The notes beneath the pieces are model-generated. The model made no database searches, was not told the DNA's origin, and saw only the letters and a program-made list of their open reading frames with translations. From contig JAXLZC010000001.1 in the NCBI GenBank assembly GCA_046351095.1, forward strand, positions 186,001 through 250,000: a stretch of 64,000 nucleotides of DNA, read 5' to 3'. This stretch comes from BQWY01 sp046351095. GTDB taxonomy: Bacteria > Nitrospirota > Nitrospiria > Nitrospirales > Nitrospiraceae. Positions 41,783 through 50,074 of this stretch are shown here, in pieces. Position numbers and translations under genes: made by a program. Each line of letters starts with the position of its first letter. The stretch's first letter is position 1.

Positions 41783-42289
41783 TTATGGCTGGGCGGTAAT
41801 AGTTGCTGCCGATGCTGTTTGAACCAATACTGGCAGTGATTTCATGCGGGTACTTGCAACTGCTTTATAGTAGCTACTGTCCCCAGGGGCTGAGGCTTTC
41901 ACAACCTCCTGGTAGAGGGAATGGGCCAGCGCAATCTGACCTTCGCGTTCCGCTAAGCCAGCTGCATAAAGTCGACAATCCAGCGACATACTCTCAGGGT
42001 CTGCGGCGTATCGTGGTGTGTTGCGGCTGAGTAGCCGACCCAATCCCTTCTCAATTCCCGTTACCTCAGTTTTTGTCAAAGCACCGCTCAGAGCTTCCAC
42101 ATGTTCAAGGGCAATAGCCACGCTTGGAGCGCCCTTACACGTTGTGTAGGACGACCAGGAAGTGCCGAAATCAAGGACATGAGCCCGTGGGCTGATGGAC
42201 GGCGAAGATTGGCATGCCGTGAGGCCGCCCAAGAAAAGCATACTGAGGGCTAGAAGTTTCGGAAAGGTGTATCGGTTCAGTGTATCCAT
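41783..42289 (-). CDS. Lipoprotein of unknown function
   Basis: A 168-residue lipoprotein: signal FPKLLALSMLFLGGLTAC with the lipobox Cys near residue 26. The mature part includes FGTSWSSYTTC, helices with SVAIALEHVEALSGALT and a pattern of small TPR-like helices (LAEREGQIALAHSLYQEVV). No enzyme motif is seen. The ATG at 42289 lies just before the signal; a frame to 42316 adds nine residues. Its placement downstream of the LuxR-type gene on the same strand suggests joint expression with it, with a strong hairpin in between. Confidence 0.6.
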   Translation of the reverse strand: MDTLNRYTFPKLLALSMLFLGGLTACQSSPSISPRAHVLDFGTSWSSYTTCKGAPSVAIALEHVEALSGALTKTEVTGIEKGLGRLLSRNTPRYAADPESMSLDCRLYAAGLAEREGQIALAHSLYQEVVKASAPGDSSYYKAVASTRMKSLPVLVQTASAATITAQP

Positions 42290-42375
42290 GGCCAGCTTGG
42301 AAAATGCAAAGCTCAAGCCAAGGTTAAATCATTCGAACCGATTGAAAAAACAGGGGGGGGGAAACTCTTGTTGGT

Positions 42376-42412
42376 AATCTCACACAGGAGAGTGACTCCC
42401 CTGTGTGAGATT
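42376..42412 (-). terminator. Long perfect hairpin behind the LuxR-type gene
   Basis: Perfect 13-base arms, AATCTCACACAGG (42376-42388) and CCTGTGTGAGATT (42400-42412), surround an eleven-base loop that can pair further. It follows the luxR-type stop codon on the minus strand, where a terminator or mRNA 3' end is expected. There is no U tract, so it may instead be a binding site or a stabiliser. A run of nine G (42353-42361) lies next to it. Confidence 0.45.
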
Positions 42413-42446
42413 CGAATCACGCTTGTGTGATTTGCGCAACTAGCTG

Positions 42447-43070
42447 CTAGGAGCGGAAAATTTGGGCGAGAATCCCGGTGCGGGTCGTCGAATTGGTCTT
42501 TCTCATGATGTGCTTGATATGCTCTTTTACGGTCTGCTCCGTAATACCAAGCGCGTTTGCGATTTCTTTGTTCGTCCAGCCTTTTGCAAGGTGTTCCACA
42601 ACGGACTGTTCACGATTGGTCAATTGGAAGCGCTCTTTCGCTTGTTCAGCGCTAAATTGCTGGCGCCTGCCGACCTCTTCCATTGTAATGACCAAGCGGG
42701 CGTTATTGAGGCCGTTGCGGTCTGGCAGCCCGAATCCGCGTAGCAAAATCGGTTGCTCTTGCGAGCCAGCAAGTCGTTTGACTTCAAACTGTTCCCAATC
42801 TTTCGCCTCGGTTCTGACCGTCAGTGCTTTGATGATCTCCGAAGAAAGCTCTGTCACCGCAGTGGGCAGAACTCCGTGCGCCTGCTTCGGGCTTTCAACC
42901 TGGGCATGCTCCGCGTGATTGATTTTCTTGCAGAGCTCGGAGGCCTGGCGATTCATGTGAAGCAACTGCAATGAGGATGAAAGCACTACGATGCCAGGCC
43001 CGGCTCTCTGTTCAGTAATAGAATCCATCGGCCCTGACGATGATTTTTCGAGGCTGTTTGGGAAGGCCAT
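42447..43070 (-). CDS. LuxR/GerE-type regulator with a PAS-like sensor part
   Basis: A 207-residue transcription factor. The N-terminal 135 residues look like a PAS-type fold (GIVVLSSSLQLLHMNRQASE, then LLRGFGLPDRNGLNNARLVI), and residues about 143-205 are a GerE helix-turn-helix with LTNREQSVVEHLAKGWTNKE and IANALGITEQTVKEHI. It has no receiver domain, so it probably senses a ligand or partner directly. GAGGAG lies five bases before the ATG at 43070. It is divergent from the polysaccharide genes across a 655-base gap and is the obvious candidate to control them. Confidence 0.86.
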   Translation of the reverse strand: MAFPNSLEKSSSGPMDSITEQRAGPGIVVLSSSLQLLHMNRQASELCKKINHAEHAQVESPKQAHGVLPTAVTELSSEIIKALTVRTEAKDWEQFEVKRLAGSQEQPILLRGFGLPDRNGLNNARLVITMEEVGRRQQFSAEQAKERFQLTNREQSVVEHLAKGWTNKEIANALGITEQTVKEHIKHIMRKTNSTTRTGILAQIFRS

Positions 43071-43725
43071 GACTACTCCTCACCCGAAAGTGGCAAAATG
43101 GGAAAGTTTCTATAGCTCAATGGTATCTAACACTTTCGAGGTAGTCAATTGATCGTTGTGTATCGTTCTGTGTGAATGTTCGTCATAATTGTCACATATG
43201 CCATATTGAGATCACTCTTGAGAAAGCTTATGCTACCGTACATCTGTGCCAGAATCGAGAGGCAATAAATATTCATAAATTGTTGATATTGTTGTGATTG
43301 AATTGTTTTATTTCACAGATACTCTTATGAAGCCTGGATAGACAGCTAAAATGGCTGAGGGAGCACACCTCTTGCATTTAGCATGAGGGATGGATCTGCC
43401 GGATCGATCCGCTCGTATCACTTAGATTGATCAGTTTGGGCTGATTCCCTCACTTCTTTGTGGGTACTATCTGATACGTAGGCTTACGCCTGGGGGATAT
43501 CTGCATTTCGAAACCCGTGGTGTAGTTGCACATGTCTGACGCACCTATGGGAGCCTCTTCGAGCGTCCACGGTGCTGTGCTTTGGGGTTGCAGAATGACT
43601 GCCACTCAGACCGGCCCGGATTAACCGGTCAGGGGCGCTTAGCGATGCCTTGCTATACTTTGTAAGTTCTACAGTAGGGTTTGTATTCTTTGCCGATGGT
43701 CGCAAAGAAAGGGTGGAGGAGCGTA
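43071..43725. promoter_or_regulatory. Long AT-rich divergent regulatory gap
   Basis: No gene is supported in these 655 bases, which are visibly more AT-rich than the coding DNA around. The luxR-side end holds an inverted repeat with arms CGAAAGTG (43085-43092) and CACTTTCG (43131-43138). Further on are AT-rich runs near 43265-43320 and a sigma-54-like site at 43361-43376. The leader before the first export gene would be several hundred bases long. Confidence 0.6.
43361..43376 (+). promoter_or_regulatory. Sigma-54-like promoter candidate
   Basis: GAGCAC, five bases, then TTGCA: the -12 half matches the TTGC(A/T) consensus fully and the spacing is exact, but the -24 half has AG in place of the expected GG dinucleotide. 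Polysaccharide loci of the exosortase-A type are sigma-54 controlled in some bacteria, which is why it is recorded. No sigma-54 activator gene is in the window. Confidence 0.28.
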
Positions 43726-44403
43726 ATGAAAGCACTTGTTGCATCCGGAACGTTTGCTTGGATGGTCAGTATCATGTCTTTGGCAATGGCTGCTGAGACG
43801 ATCGGCCCGATCGCCGCTTCTGGTGGGGGAACGGCCTCAAAGACCTCGGTCGTTAACAATGAGCATTCTCAGCTGATTGTCACACCTGAATATATCCTTG
43901 GCCCAGAGGATGTTTTGGAAATTGCGGTGTGGAAAAACAACGATCTCTCAAAGCAGGTCCAGGTGCGTCCGGACGGAAGAATTTCGCTTCCGCTCGTTGG
44001 GGACGTTTCTGCAGTAGGAAAAACTGCGGGACAACTGACCGATGAGATTTCAGGCCGGCTCCGGGCCTACATGGAGAACCCGACGGTTTCCATTCTTGTC
44101 CGTGAGGTCAATAGCTATCAAATCTACGTATTGGGTGAGGTGAATAAGCCTGGGAAGTATCCCTTAAAAAGCAAATTGACGCTGCTACAGGCTGTGACCG
44201 TCGCTGGTGGGTTCACGCAGGTTGCCGCGCGAAACAAGATCGTCGTTTTTCGCTTTGGGAAAGAAAATGAAGGACTGATAAAGATTAAGGCCAGCTATGA
44301 CGATATCGTGATTCGAGATGGTTCGAGTCAAAATATTGAGTTGAAACCTGGGGACCTTATTGTAGTGCCTTCCGAAACGATGGTTGTGCTCCCGAGTCGC
44401 TGA
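43726..44403 (+). CDS. Wza-type polysaccharide export protein (Poly_export plus SLBB)
   Basis: A 225-residue exported protein of the outer-membrane polysaccharide export family. A signal peptide (TFAWMVSIMSLAMA) precedes the Poly_export domain with YILGPEDVLEIAVWKNNDLS and VRPDGRISLPLVGDV, and then an SLBB domain with YQIYVLGEVNKPGKYPLKS and AGGFTQVAARNKIVV. There is no lipobox Cys. GGAGGAG four bases before the ATG at 43726 sets the start; the frame is open back to 43681. The next gene is a shorter relative of it, about 60 bases downstream. Confidence 0.92.
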   Translation: MKALVASGTFAWMVSIMSLAMAAETIGPIAASGGGTASKTSVVNNEHSQLIVTPEYILGPEDVLEIAVWKNNDLSKQVQVRPDGRISLPLVGDVSAVGKTAGQLTDEISGRLRAYMENPTVSILVREVNSYQIYVLGEVNKPGKYPLKSKLTLLQAVTVAGGFTQVAARNKIVVFRFGKENEGLIKIKASYDDIVIRDGSSQNIELKPGDLIVVPSETMVVLPSR

Positions 44404-44463
44404 TCGGCGTACCTACGAGACTTAAAAGGCGGATTTGAATAAGAGAAGAGGCGAGACATCATT

Positions 44464-45081
44464 ATGAGACCAGGCGGTGGCATTTTACTCAGGGTGGTTA
44501 GTGGCTGCTTAGCTCTCGTGTTGCTCGGGGGGGCCGCATGCCAAAAAGACCAAGTCGAGTATTCAACAAAATTTGCAGCCCCCACCGAATTCCTGATTGG
44601 CCCTGAAGATGTGCTCGTGGTCAACGTCTGGCGGAATCAGGAATTGTCCAAAGACGTGATTGTGCGGCCCGACGGGAAGATCTCCATGCCGCTTATCGGG
44701 GACGTACCCGCGGCTGGACTTACGGCGCAGGCGCTATCCAAGCGCATCTCAGATGGATTAGCCGAGTTCATGGCCAATCCGACGGTTTCTGTAACGGTCA
44801 AGGAAATTAACAGCTACTACATCTATGTGCTAGGGGAGGTTGGGCGGCCAGGAAAGTTTACATTGAAATCATTTGCCACGGTCTTGCAAGGCATATCCTA
44901 CGCGGGTGGGTTCACCCAATTTGCGGCTCGCAATCGGATGCATGTGATGCGGATGGTGACGAACGGACATGGTGAACCGAAACAGGTGCAAATCCCTGTG
45001 CCGTATGACGATATTTTGGCAGGAAAGAATTTAGACGCGAACTTCGTGCTTCGTGCAGGAGATGTCATTGTTGTCCCATAG
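44464..45081 (+). CDS. Wza-type polysaccharide export lipoprotein, second copy
   Basis: A 205-residue relative of the preceding protein: FLIGPEDVLVVNVWRNQELS, VRPDGKISMPLIGDVPAAG and YIYVLGEVGRPGKFTLKS align throughout. It differs by a lipoprotein signal with the lipobox GGAAC (Cys at about residue 26), as in classical Wza, so it may be the actual outer-membrane pore component. The spacing and order suggest a tandem duplication followed by divergence. The barrel gene that follows overlaps its end. Confidence 0.92.
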   Translation: MRPGGGILLRVVSGCLALVLLGGAACQKDQVEYSTKFAAPTEFLIGPEDVLVVNVWRNQELSKDVIVRPDGKISMPLIGDVPAAGLTAQALSKRISDGLAEFMANPTVSVTVKEINSYYIYVLGEVGRPGKFTLKSFATVLQGISYAGGFTQFAARNRMHVMRMVTNGHGEPKQVQIPVPYDDILAGKNLDANFVLRAGDVIVVP

Positions 45082-46684
45082 AGTGGGTTGGACTGTTTGG
45101 AGGCTGATTGTCTCGCTGCTTTGCGTTGCAATCATTCAGGAGTCGGCGCTGGTTTGGGCGGATACCAGGCTATTCCCGATTATTTCGATCTCTGAGCAAT
45201 ATGACAGCAATGTCTTTTATGCGCCGAAGTCCCTATTAGCGCCAGGCACGAAAGCGGACGATCTTATTACGTTTGTGAATCCACAGTTGATTGTGTCGCA
45301 TACGTCCTCATTGTTCAGTGGATCGTTCAGTATCGGGGGCGTCATCGGCAAGTATATGAATAACTCCGACCTCGACTTTGCCGGTGTGAATGCCGCGACC
45401 AGTATGAACGTTACGCAAATCGCGCGGAAGCTCTCCAGCAGAATTAATATGGTAACGGTGACAGGGGCTTACCAATTTACTCCGTCTGCTTCGGCATTTG
45501 GCGGCGGCGGCGTGGGATTCTCTGGCGTGGGGTTTGCCAGCGGAGGTGGTGTTGGTTCTGGTGTCGTGGGGCCATATGATTCGGGATTAATTGCAAATCG
45601 AACGAGAATTTCCTCTTATACCGCGGGAATTAGCGGCGGCTATACACTTACGCCCAATCTGTCGGCTCAGTTCAGCTATATGTTCAATCAAATCAGCTTT
45701 GGCGGGCAGTTTGGCCTCGTAAATAGTGCCGTTCAAAATCAGTTGTTCGATACAACAGGACACACCGTCACGACAGGGCTTCTACACCAGATCACTCGTA
45801 ATGATTCTTTGGGGTACAACTATTCCTATTCGCGATTTGACCAAGGCGTCGGAGTTTTTTCGACACACACGGCATCAGGTACCTGGTCCCGTCGTTGGAA
45901 TCGGGAGCTCACCTCTGCGGTTGCTGGCGGTGCAACACTCATTGAGCCATTTGTAGACCTTACGACTTCCGCAAAAAGGGAGGTTCCTCTTTCGATTCAG
46001 CCGACTGCGAGTGCAATCGTGACGTGGACATCCTCTTCCTCAATCTTGAGGTCTGCAGGTGAAGGAAGTGATGCGTTTGGTGGAAGAATGCAGGCGTCTC
46101 CGACGCTAATGTCGACGATGCAGGGCGGCGCGGGAACAATGGGCGGTCTTCCCGCCCAGGCTGGGAGCATGAACCCAGGTGCCATCCTGGCCCGTGGAAG
46201 GTATTCGTTCTCTCTCAGCTACAATTTCGGCATCTTTCCGAGTTATGTGGCTGAAGCCGGACCAATTGTAACGCATGTATTTGGTGCAAACGGAAGTTTT
46301 GGTATTACCGATCGGGTTACCGGGATGGTCGGTGTCAACTTTGCTCGAAGCATCGGGACTCAGCAACAAACTACTTTTGCCTTCGATTCCTATGGGACGA
46401 ATGCCGCACTGAACTATCTTGTGAATCCAAATCTGCAGGTCAGTTTAAGTCATAGTTGGCTGAATTTTGCCGACCAGAGTCCAAATCAGGCGCTCATCAA
46501 CAACGGATCCGGGGCGTTTGAGTTTTCCAAGCACATGGTGTTGTTGCGTCTAGGGTATGTATTCACCCCGAATCAAAGTTTCTTCAGAAGCGGTGGAATC
46601 GGGTCGACTGGGGCTAGTACTGACGGATCGGGTGCCGCAGGTCTAACTGGCGGTTCATCAGGATCCGAGAAAGGTGCCAAGTGA
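45062..46684 (+). CDS. Outer-membrane beta-barrel protein of the exopolysaccharide locus
   Basis: About 540 residues with a signal peptide ending VWA-DT and then strand-alternating sequence rich in Ser, Gly and aromatic residues, for example ISEQYDSNVFYAPKS, AGISGGYTLTPNLSAQFSYM and FSLSYNFGIFPSYVAEAGP. The pattern, length and position match the uncharacterised outer-membrane barrels of exosortase-A loci. It may form or help an export pore. A Gly-rich stretch (near 145-170) is a likely loop. I chose the ATG at 45062, which overlaps the previous gene by 20 bases; a GTG at 45083 is possible. The next gene overlaps by GTGA. Confidence 0.8.
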   Translation: MSLLSHRVGWTVWRLIVSLLCVAIIQESALVWADTRLFPIISISEQYDSNVFYAPKSLLAPGTKADDLITFVNPQLIVSHTSSLFSGSFSIGGVIGKYMNNSDLDFAGVNAATSMNVTQIARKLSSRINMVTVTGAYQFTPSASAFGGGGVGFSGVGFASGGGVGSGVVGPYDSGLIANRTRISSYTAGISGGYTLTPNLSAQFSYMFNQISFGGQFGLVNSAVQNQLFDTTGHTVTTGLLHQITRNDSLGYNYSYSRFDQGVGVFSTHTASGTWSRRWNRELTSAVAGGATLIEPFVDLTTSAKREVPLSIQPTASAIVTWTSSSSILRSAGEGSDAFGGRMQASPTLMSTMQGGAGTMGGLPAQAGSMNPGAILARGRYSFSLSYNFGIFPSYVAEAGPIVTHVFGANGSFGITDRVTGMVGVNFARSIGTQQQTTFAFDSYGTNAALNYLVNPNLQVSLSHSWLNFADQSPNQALINNGSGAFEFSKHMVLLRLGYVFTPNQSFFRSGGIGSTGASTDGSGAAGLTGGSSGSEKGAK

Positions 46685-49023
46685 CTACTCGCCTTCTGAG
46701 CCCTCAAGATTACGTAAAAGCCATTGTGCAGAGAAAATGGCTGATTATTGCCTGTGTGCTTGGAGCTGTGGCTATCGCGTGGGTTGCCTGTTTGGTGCTG
46801 CCGAAGACCTACCGATCCTCTACGCTCATCTTGGCTGAGGAGCAAAAGGTTTTGAATGTAAAAGGTGTTGAGTCATCACGTAGTGATGGAGCGACGGATC
46901 GTGTGGCGATGATGCAAGCCAGAACCACGGTGATGAAGCAAATTCTTTATAGCCGTGAGTTGCTTGCAAAAGTTGCGGCTGAACTTCAGCTGTACGGCTA
47001 TGATGCAGCGAAGGCCGGGAGCCCGTTTGAGGATGTTGTTTTTGGAAAGATGCGTGCTGCGACCAAAATCGAACTTGCACGCGATCAATCATTCCTGACG
47101 TTGTCGTTTTCTGACGAGAGTCCGACAATTGCCCGTGATGTGACCATGCGGTTGGCGGACTATTTTATCCAAGAAAGTTCGCGCAGCAAGGAAGAAATTG
47201 CCGAGGCCTCCACTGAGTTTTTACAACATGAGCTGGATACGTTGAGAGAGCAGTTGGAGGTGAAGGAAAAGGCGTTGGCAGAATTTAAACGGCTGAATCT
47301 TGGCGAGCTTCCGGAGCAAATGGAATCCAATCTGCGGGCCTTAGACCGGCTTGAGGCAGAGCAGACGACACAGACGGAGTTGCATAAGAGTTTGATGATG
47401 CGTGCCTCGTCGCTCGATAAGGCCATTCGTGACTATGAAGAGCAAGGAGTCAGCGCTGACGGTAATCCGAGAAAAATGCGTGACATGCGCTTGGCCCGTA
47501 TCAAGGAACTGGAGCGTCAATTGCTTGGCTTGATGGCCATCTATAAGGAAAATTACCCTGACATTGTGCAAATTAAGGAAGAGATTAAGAAGCTAAAGGC
47601 CATCTCCACGGAAGACTACGCTGGGCAGAACTCAGAAGCTGATGAGCCAGTGGTGATAAAAAAGCGCGGGAAAGGCCGAGCCATCGATTCATACCATGCG
47701 GATCTTATGAGGCAGCGGGAGGATATAGACGAACAACTGGAAATGATTAAGGTCAAGCAGGTTCGCATCGCTTCCGAAATGCAACGGTACCAAAGTCGTG
47801 TCGATCGCGCGCCAGCTCACAAGCAAAAACAGGCTGCTCTTGAACGTGACTTTGAAAACCTTCAGAAGCAATTTCAATTACTCTCTGAAAAGAAGACGAC
47901 TGCCGCACTTGCCGGTGACATGGAGCGGAGGAAGAAGGGCTCCATGTTCAGGATTGTCGATCCTGCGAATTTGCCGAGCTTGCCTGAAAAGCCAAATGTT
48001 CCATTTATCTTGCTAGGGGGACTCGGCATTGGGTGTGCGCTCGGTTTTGGTGGCGCGATAGGGCTGGAACTCCTTCGACGAGGTTTCTTCTCCGCCGAGG
48101 AGGTGGAGATTGCACTCGGATTGCCTGTGCTTGTGACCATTCCACAGTACGAAAGTGCTCTGGGTGGTGTGCCAGGAAAGTCACAGGGATTTATTTCCCG
48201 TCGGCCAGGCGCTACACCACTACTGCAAGCTGGTAAGCGGTCTGAGCGGTTGTTGCCGCATTATGGTGGCAATGAAGTGCACCCTGCAGCAGGGCAGAGT
48301 TCTTTGGGGGCTCGTCCTCTCTCGCGACTGGCACCAGGTTTGGAACTGGTGACCATGTGGAGACCGCGATCCTTAGTTGCAGAGCAGTTCCGTGTTGCAG
48401 CAACGCGTCTCGAACTTATGGCGGGAGAACGAAAGAGTACTGTGATCGTTCTGACGAGCTCCCTTATGGGAGAAGGAAAGTCCTGTACGTCACTCAACCT
48501 TGCGCATGTTCTGGCAAGAGATCTGGATAAGGGTACAGTGCTAGTGGACTGTGACCTCAAACGACCGATGCAGCATGTGTATGCTGGAGTTGAGTCTCAT
48601 CCTGGTTTGGCCGAGGTGCTTCATGGTGAAAAATCGTTGGATGATTGCCTCCACAAACCGGAAGGGTTGGGATTCTCTATTCTTCCAGCTGGCTCAGTGA
48701 GTGATGGTCCCCCAGCTTTGTCCAAGATGCAGCAGGTAGCCGATCTTATCTCTGACTTGAGGGAGCGTTTTGAATACATTGTTGTCGATGCACCACCGAT
48801 TCTCCCGCTTGCAGATATGAACGTATTGGCGAGCATGGCAGATATCGTTTTGATGGTTATCCGCGCAGGTGCCACAGGGCGGGATGCTGTCCAAAAAGCC
48901 TTGAAAACGATTGGCGATCCAGGTCCCATTTCAGTTGTTCTGAATGGGCTTGAGGTTCAGGATACTCCGTACTATATGCAACAAATGTATTATCACGAAT
49001 CCCATCATGAGCAGCTCAAGTGA
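46681..49023 (+). CDS. Wzc-type chain-length regulator with tyrosine autokinase
   Basis: A 780-residue fusion of a Wzz/GumC co-polymerase and a BY-kinase, which controls polysaccharide chain length and export. A transmembrane helix near 20-40 (WLIIACVLGAVAIAWVACLV) is followed by a long periplasmic coiled coil (about 170-410), a second helix near 440-463 and the kinase: Walker A SSLMGEGKS (about 592-600), Walker A' VLVDCDLKRP (620-629) and a further Asp motif VVDAPPILP. The tail has a tyrosine cluster (YYMQQMYYHESHH) for autophosphorylation. It starts with GTG inside the barrel gene's stop codon. Confidence 0.93.
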   Translation: MTTRLLSPQDYVKAIVQRKWLIIACVLGAVAIAWVACLVLPKTYRSSTLILAEEQKVLNVKGVESSRSDGATDRVAMMQARTTVMKQILYSRELLAKVAAELQLYGYDAAKAGSPFEDVVFGKMRAATKIELARDQSFLTLSFSDESPTIARDVTMRLADYFIQESSRSKEEIAEASTEFLQHELDTLREQLEVKEKALAEFKRLNLGELPEQMESNLRALDRLEAEQTTQTELHKSLMMRASSLDKAIRDYEEQGVSADGNPRKMRDMRLARIKELERQLLGLMAIYKENYPDIVQIKEEIKKLKAISTEDYAGQNSEADEPVVIKKRGKGRAIDSYHADLMRQREDIDEQLEMIKVKQVRIASEMQRYQSRVDRAPAHKQKQAALERDFENLQKQFQLLSEKKTTAALAGDMERRKKGSMFRIVDPANLPSLPEKPNVPFILLGGLGIGCALGFGGAIGLELLRRGFFSAEEVEIALGLPVLVTIPQYESALGGVPGKSQGFISRRPGATPLLQAGKRSERLLPHYGGNEVHPAAGQSSLGARPLSRLAPGLELVTMWRPRSLVAEQFRVAATRLELMAGERKSTVIVLTSSLMGEGKSCTSLNLAHVLARDLDKGTVLVDCDLKRPMQHVYAGVESHPGLAEVLHGEKSLDDCLHKPEGLGFSILPAGSVSDGPPALSKMQQVADLISDLRERFEYIVVDAPPILPLADMNVLASMADIVLMVIRAGATGRDAVQKALKTIGDPGPISVVLNGLEVQDTPYYMQQMYYHESHHEQLK

Positions 49024-50074
49024 TTCCGATCCACGCATGGATCTAGCGCCTATAAGTGTGCGATTCCCTCTTGGCGGAGTTGCGTTGCGACTGCCATCTC
49101 TAAAGCGTCGTGTGCTTATCCTTGGTGTTGGACCGCTAGGGAAAGACCTCTGTCAGGTGCTGCTCGACCGAGGGGCATGGTTCACAGAAGTCGTTGGCTT
49201 TTTGGCCAAGGATGAGATTCAGGTAGGGGAACGACATGGAGGCCCAACGGTCATCGGAACCTTTGATCAGCTGTTTGACATAGCCGAGCGGTATCGTGTC
49301 GATACTATCGCGGTCTGTTTAGAGGATCGCCGGGCGGTATTGCCCGTGCAAACCTTACTAGACATGAAAGCGATGGGACTGGATATCGTTGATGGGCATT
49401 TGCTGTATGAAGAAGAGTCTGGTCGCCTATCCATCGATCTGTTGAAGCCAAGTGCTTTGATCTTCTCAACAGGTTTTCGGCGCCGGATCGTCACCATGGC
49501 GGTCAAGCGAGCGCTGGATTTTCTCTTGTCTGTTGTCGGCCTAATCCTTCTGCTTCCCGTTATGGCCGTGGTGGCAGTACTGATTAAGGCCGATTCAGTC
49601 GGGCCAGTCTTTTATCGACAGATGCGGGTTGGGTTGCGAGGTCAACCGTATATGATATGGAAGTTTCGCTCCATGTCGAAGGACGCCGAAAAGAGCGGGG
49701 CGAAGTGGGCAGTGGAGGGCGATCCTCGTATTTCCCGTGTGGGCCGATTTTTACGGATGTGGAGACTAGACGAAATTCCGCAGCTCATAAATGTTTTAAA
49801 GGGCGAAATGAGTTTGGTGGGACCGAGACCGGAACGTCCGGTCTTTGTTCAGGATCTTCGAAACAGTATTCCCTACTATGATCTGCGTCACACTGTGCGC
49901 CCTGGACTTACTGGGTGGGCTCAAACACAATTTCGTTATGGATCGACTGCTGAGGATTCCCATACGAAACTTCAGTACGATTTGTACTATTTGAAGAATT
50001 TATCGTTGAGTCTCGATTTTCGTATTTTGCTCGAAACCGTCAAGGTTGTGATGTTCGGCCAGGGTGCACGATGA
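49007..50074 (+). CDS. Initiating sugar-phosphate transferase (WcaJ/EpsB type)
   Basis: Attaches the first sugar phosphate to undecaprenyl phosphate. The 355 residues begin with a CoA-binding-like domain (RRVLILGVGPLGKDLCQVLL). From about 160 follows the bacterial sugar transferase domain: one membrane helix (VVGLILLLPVMAVVAVLI), then GPVFYRQMRVGLRGQPYMIW, WRLDEIPQLINVLKGEMSLV, GPRPERP and the closing RPGLTGWAQ. The four N-terminal transmembrane helices of WcaJ-type enzymes are missing. The start is uncertain: 49007 overlaps the kinase gene by 17 bases, and a Met at 49037 is also possible. The deacetylase gene overlaps by ATGA. Confidence 0.9.
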   Translation: MSSSSDSDPRMDLAPISVRFPLGGVALRLPSLKRRVLILGVGPLGKDLCQVLLDRGAWFTEVVGFLAKDEIQVGERHGGPTVIGTFDQLFDIAERYRVDTIAVCLEDRRAVLPVQTLLDMKAMGLDIVDGHLLYEEESGRLSIDLLKPSALIFSTGFRRRIVTMAVKRALDFLLSVVGLILLLPVMAVVAVLIKADSVGPVFYRQMRVGLRGQPYMIWKFRSMSKDAEKSGAKWAVEGDPRISRVGRFLRMWRLDEIPQLINVLKGEMSLVGPRPERPVFVQDLRNSIPYYDLRHTVRPGLTGWAQTQFRYGSTAEDSHTKLQYDLYYLKNLSLSLDFRILLETVKVVMFGQGAR

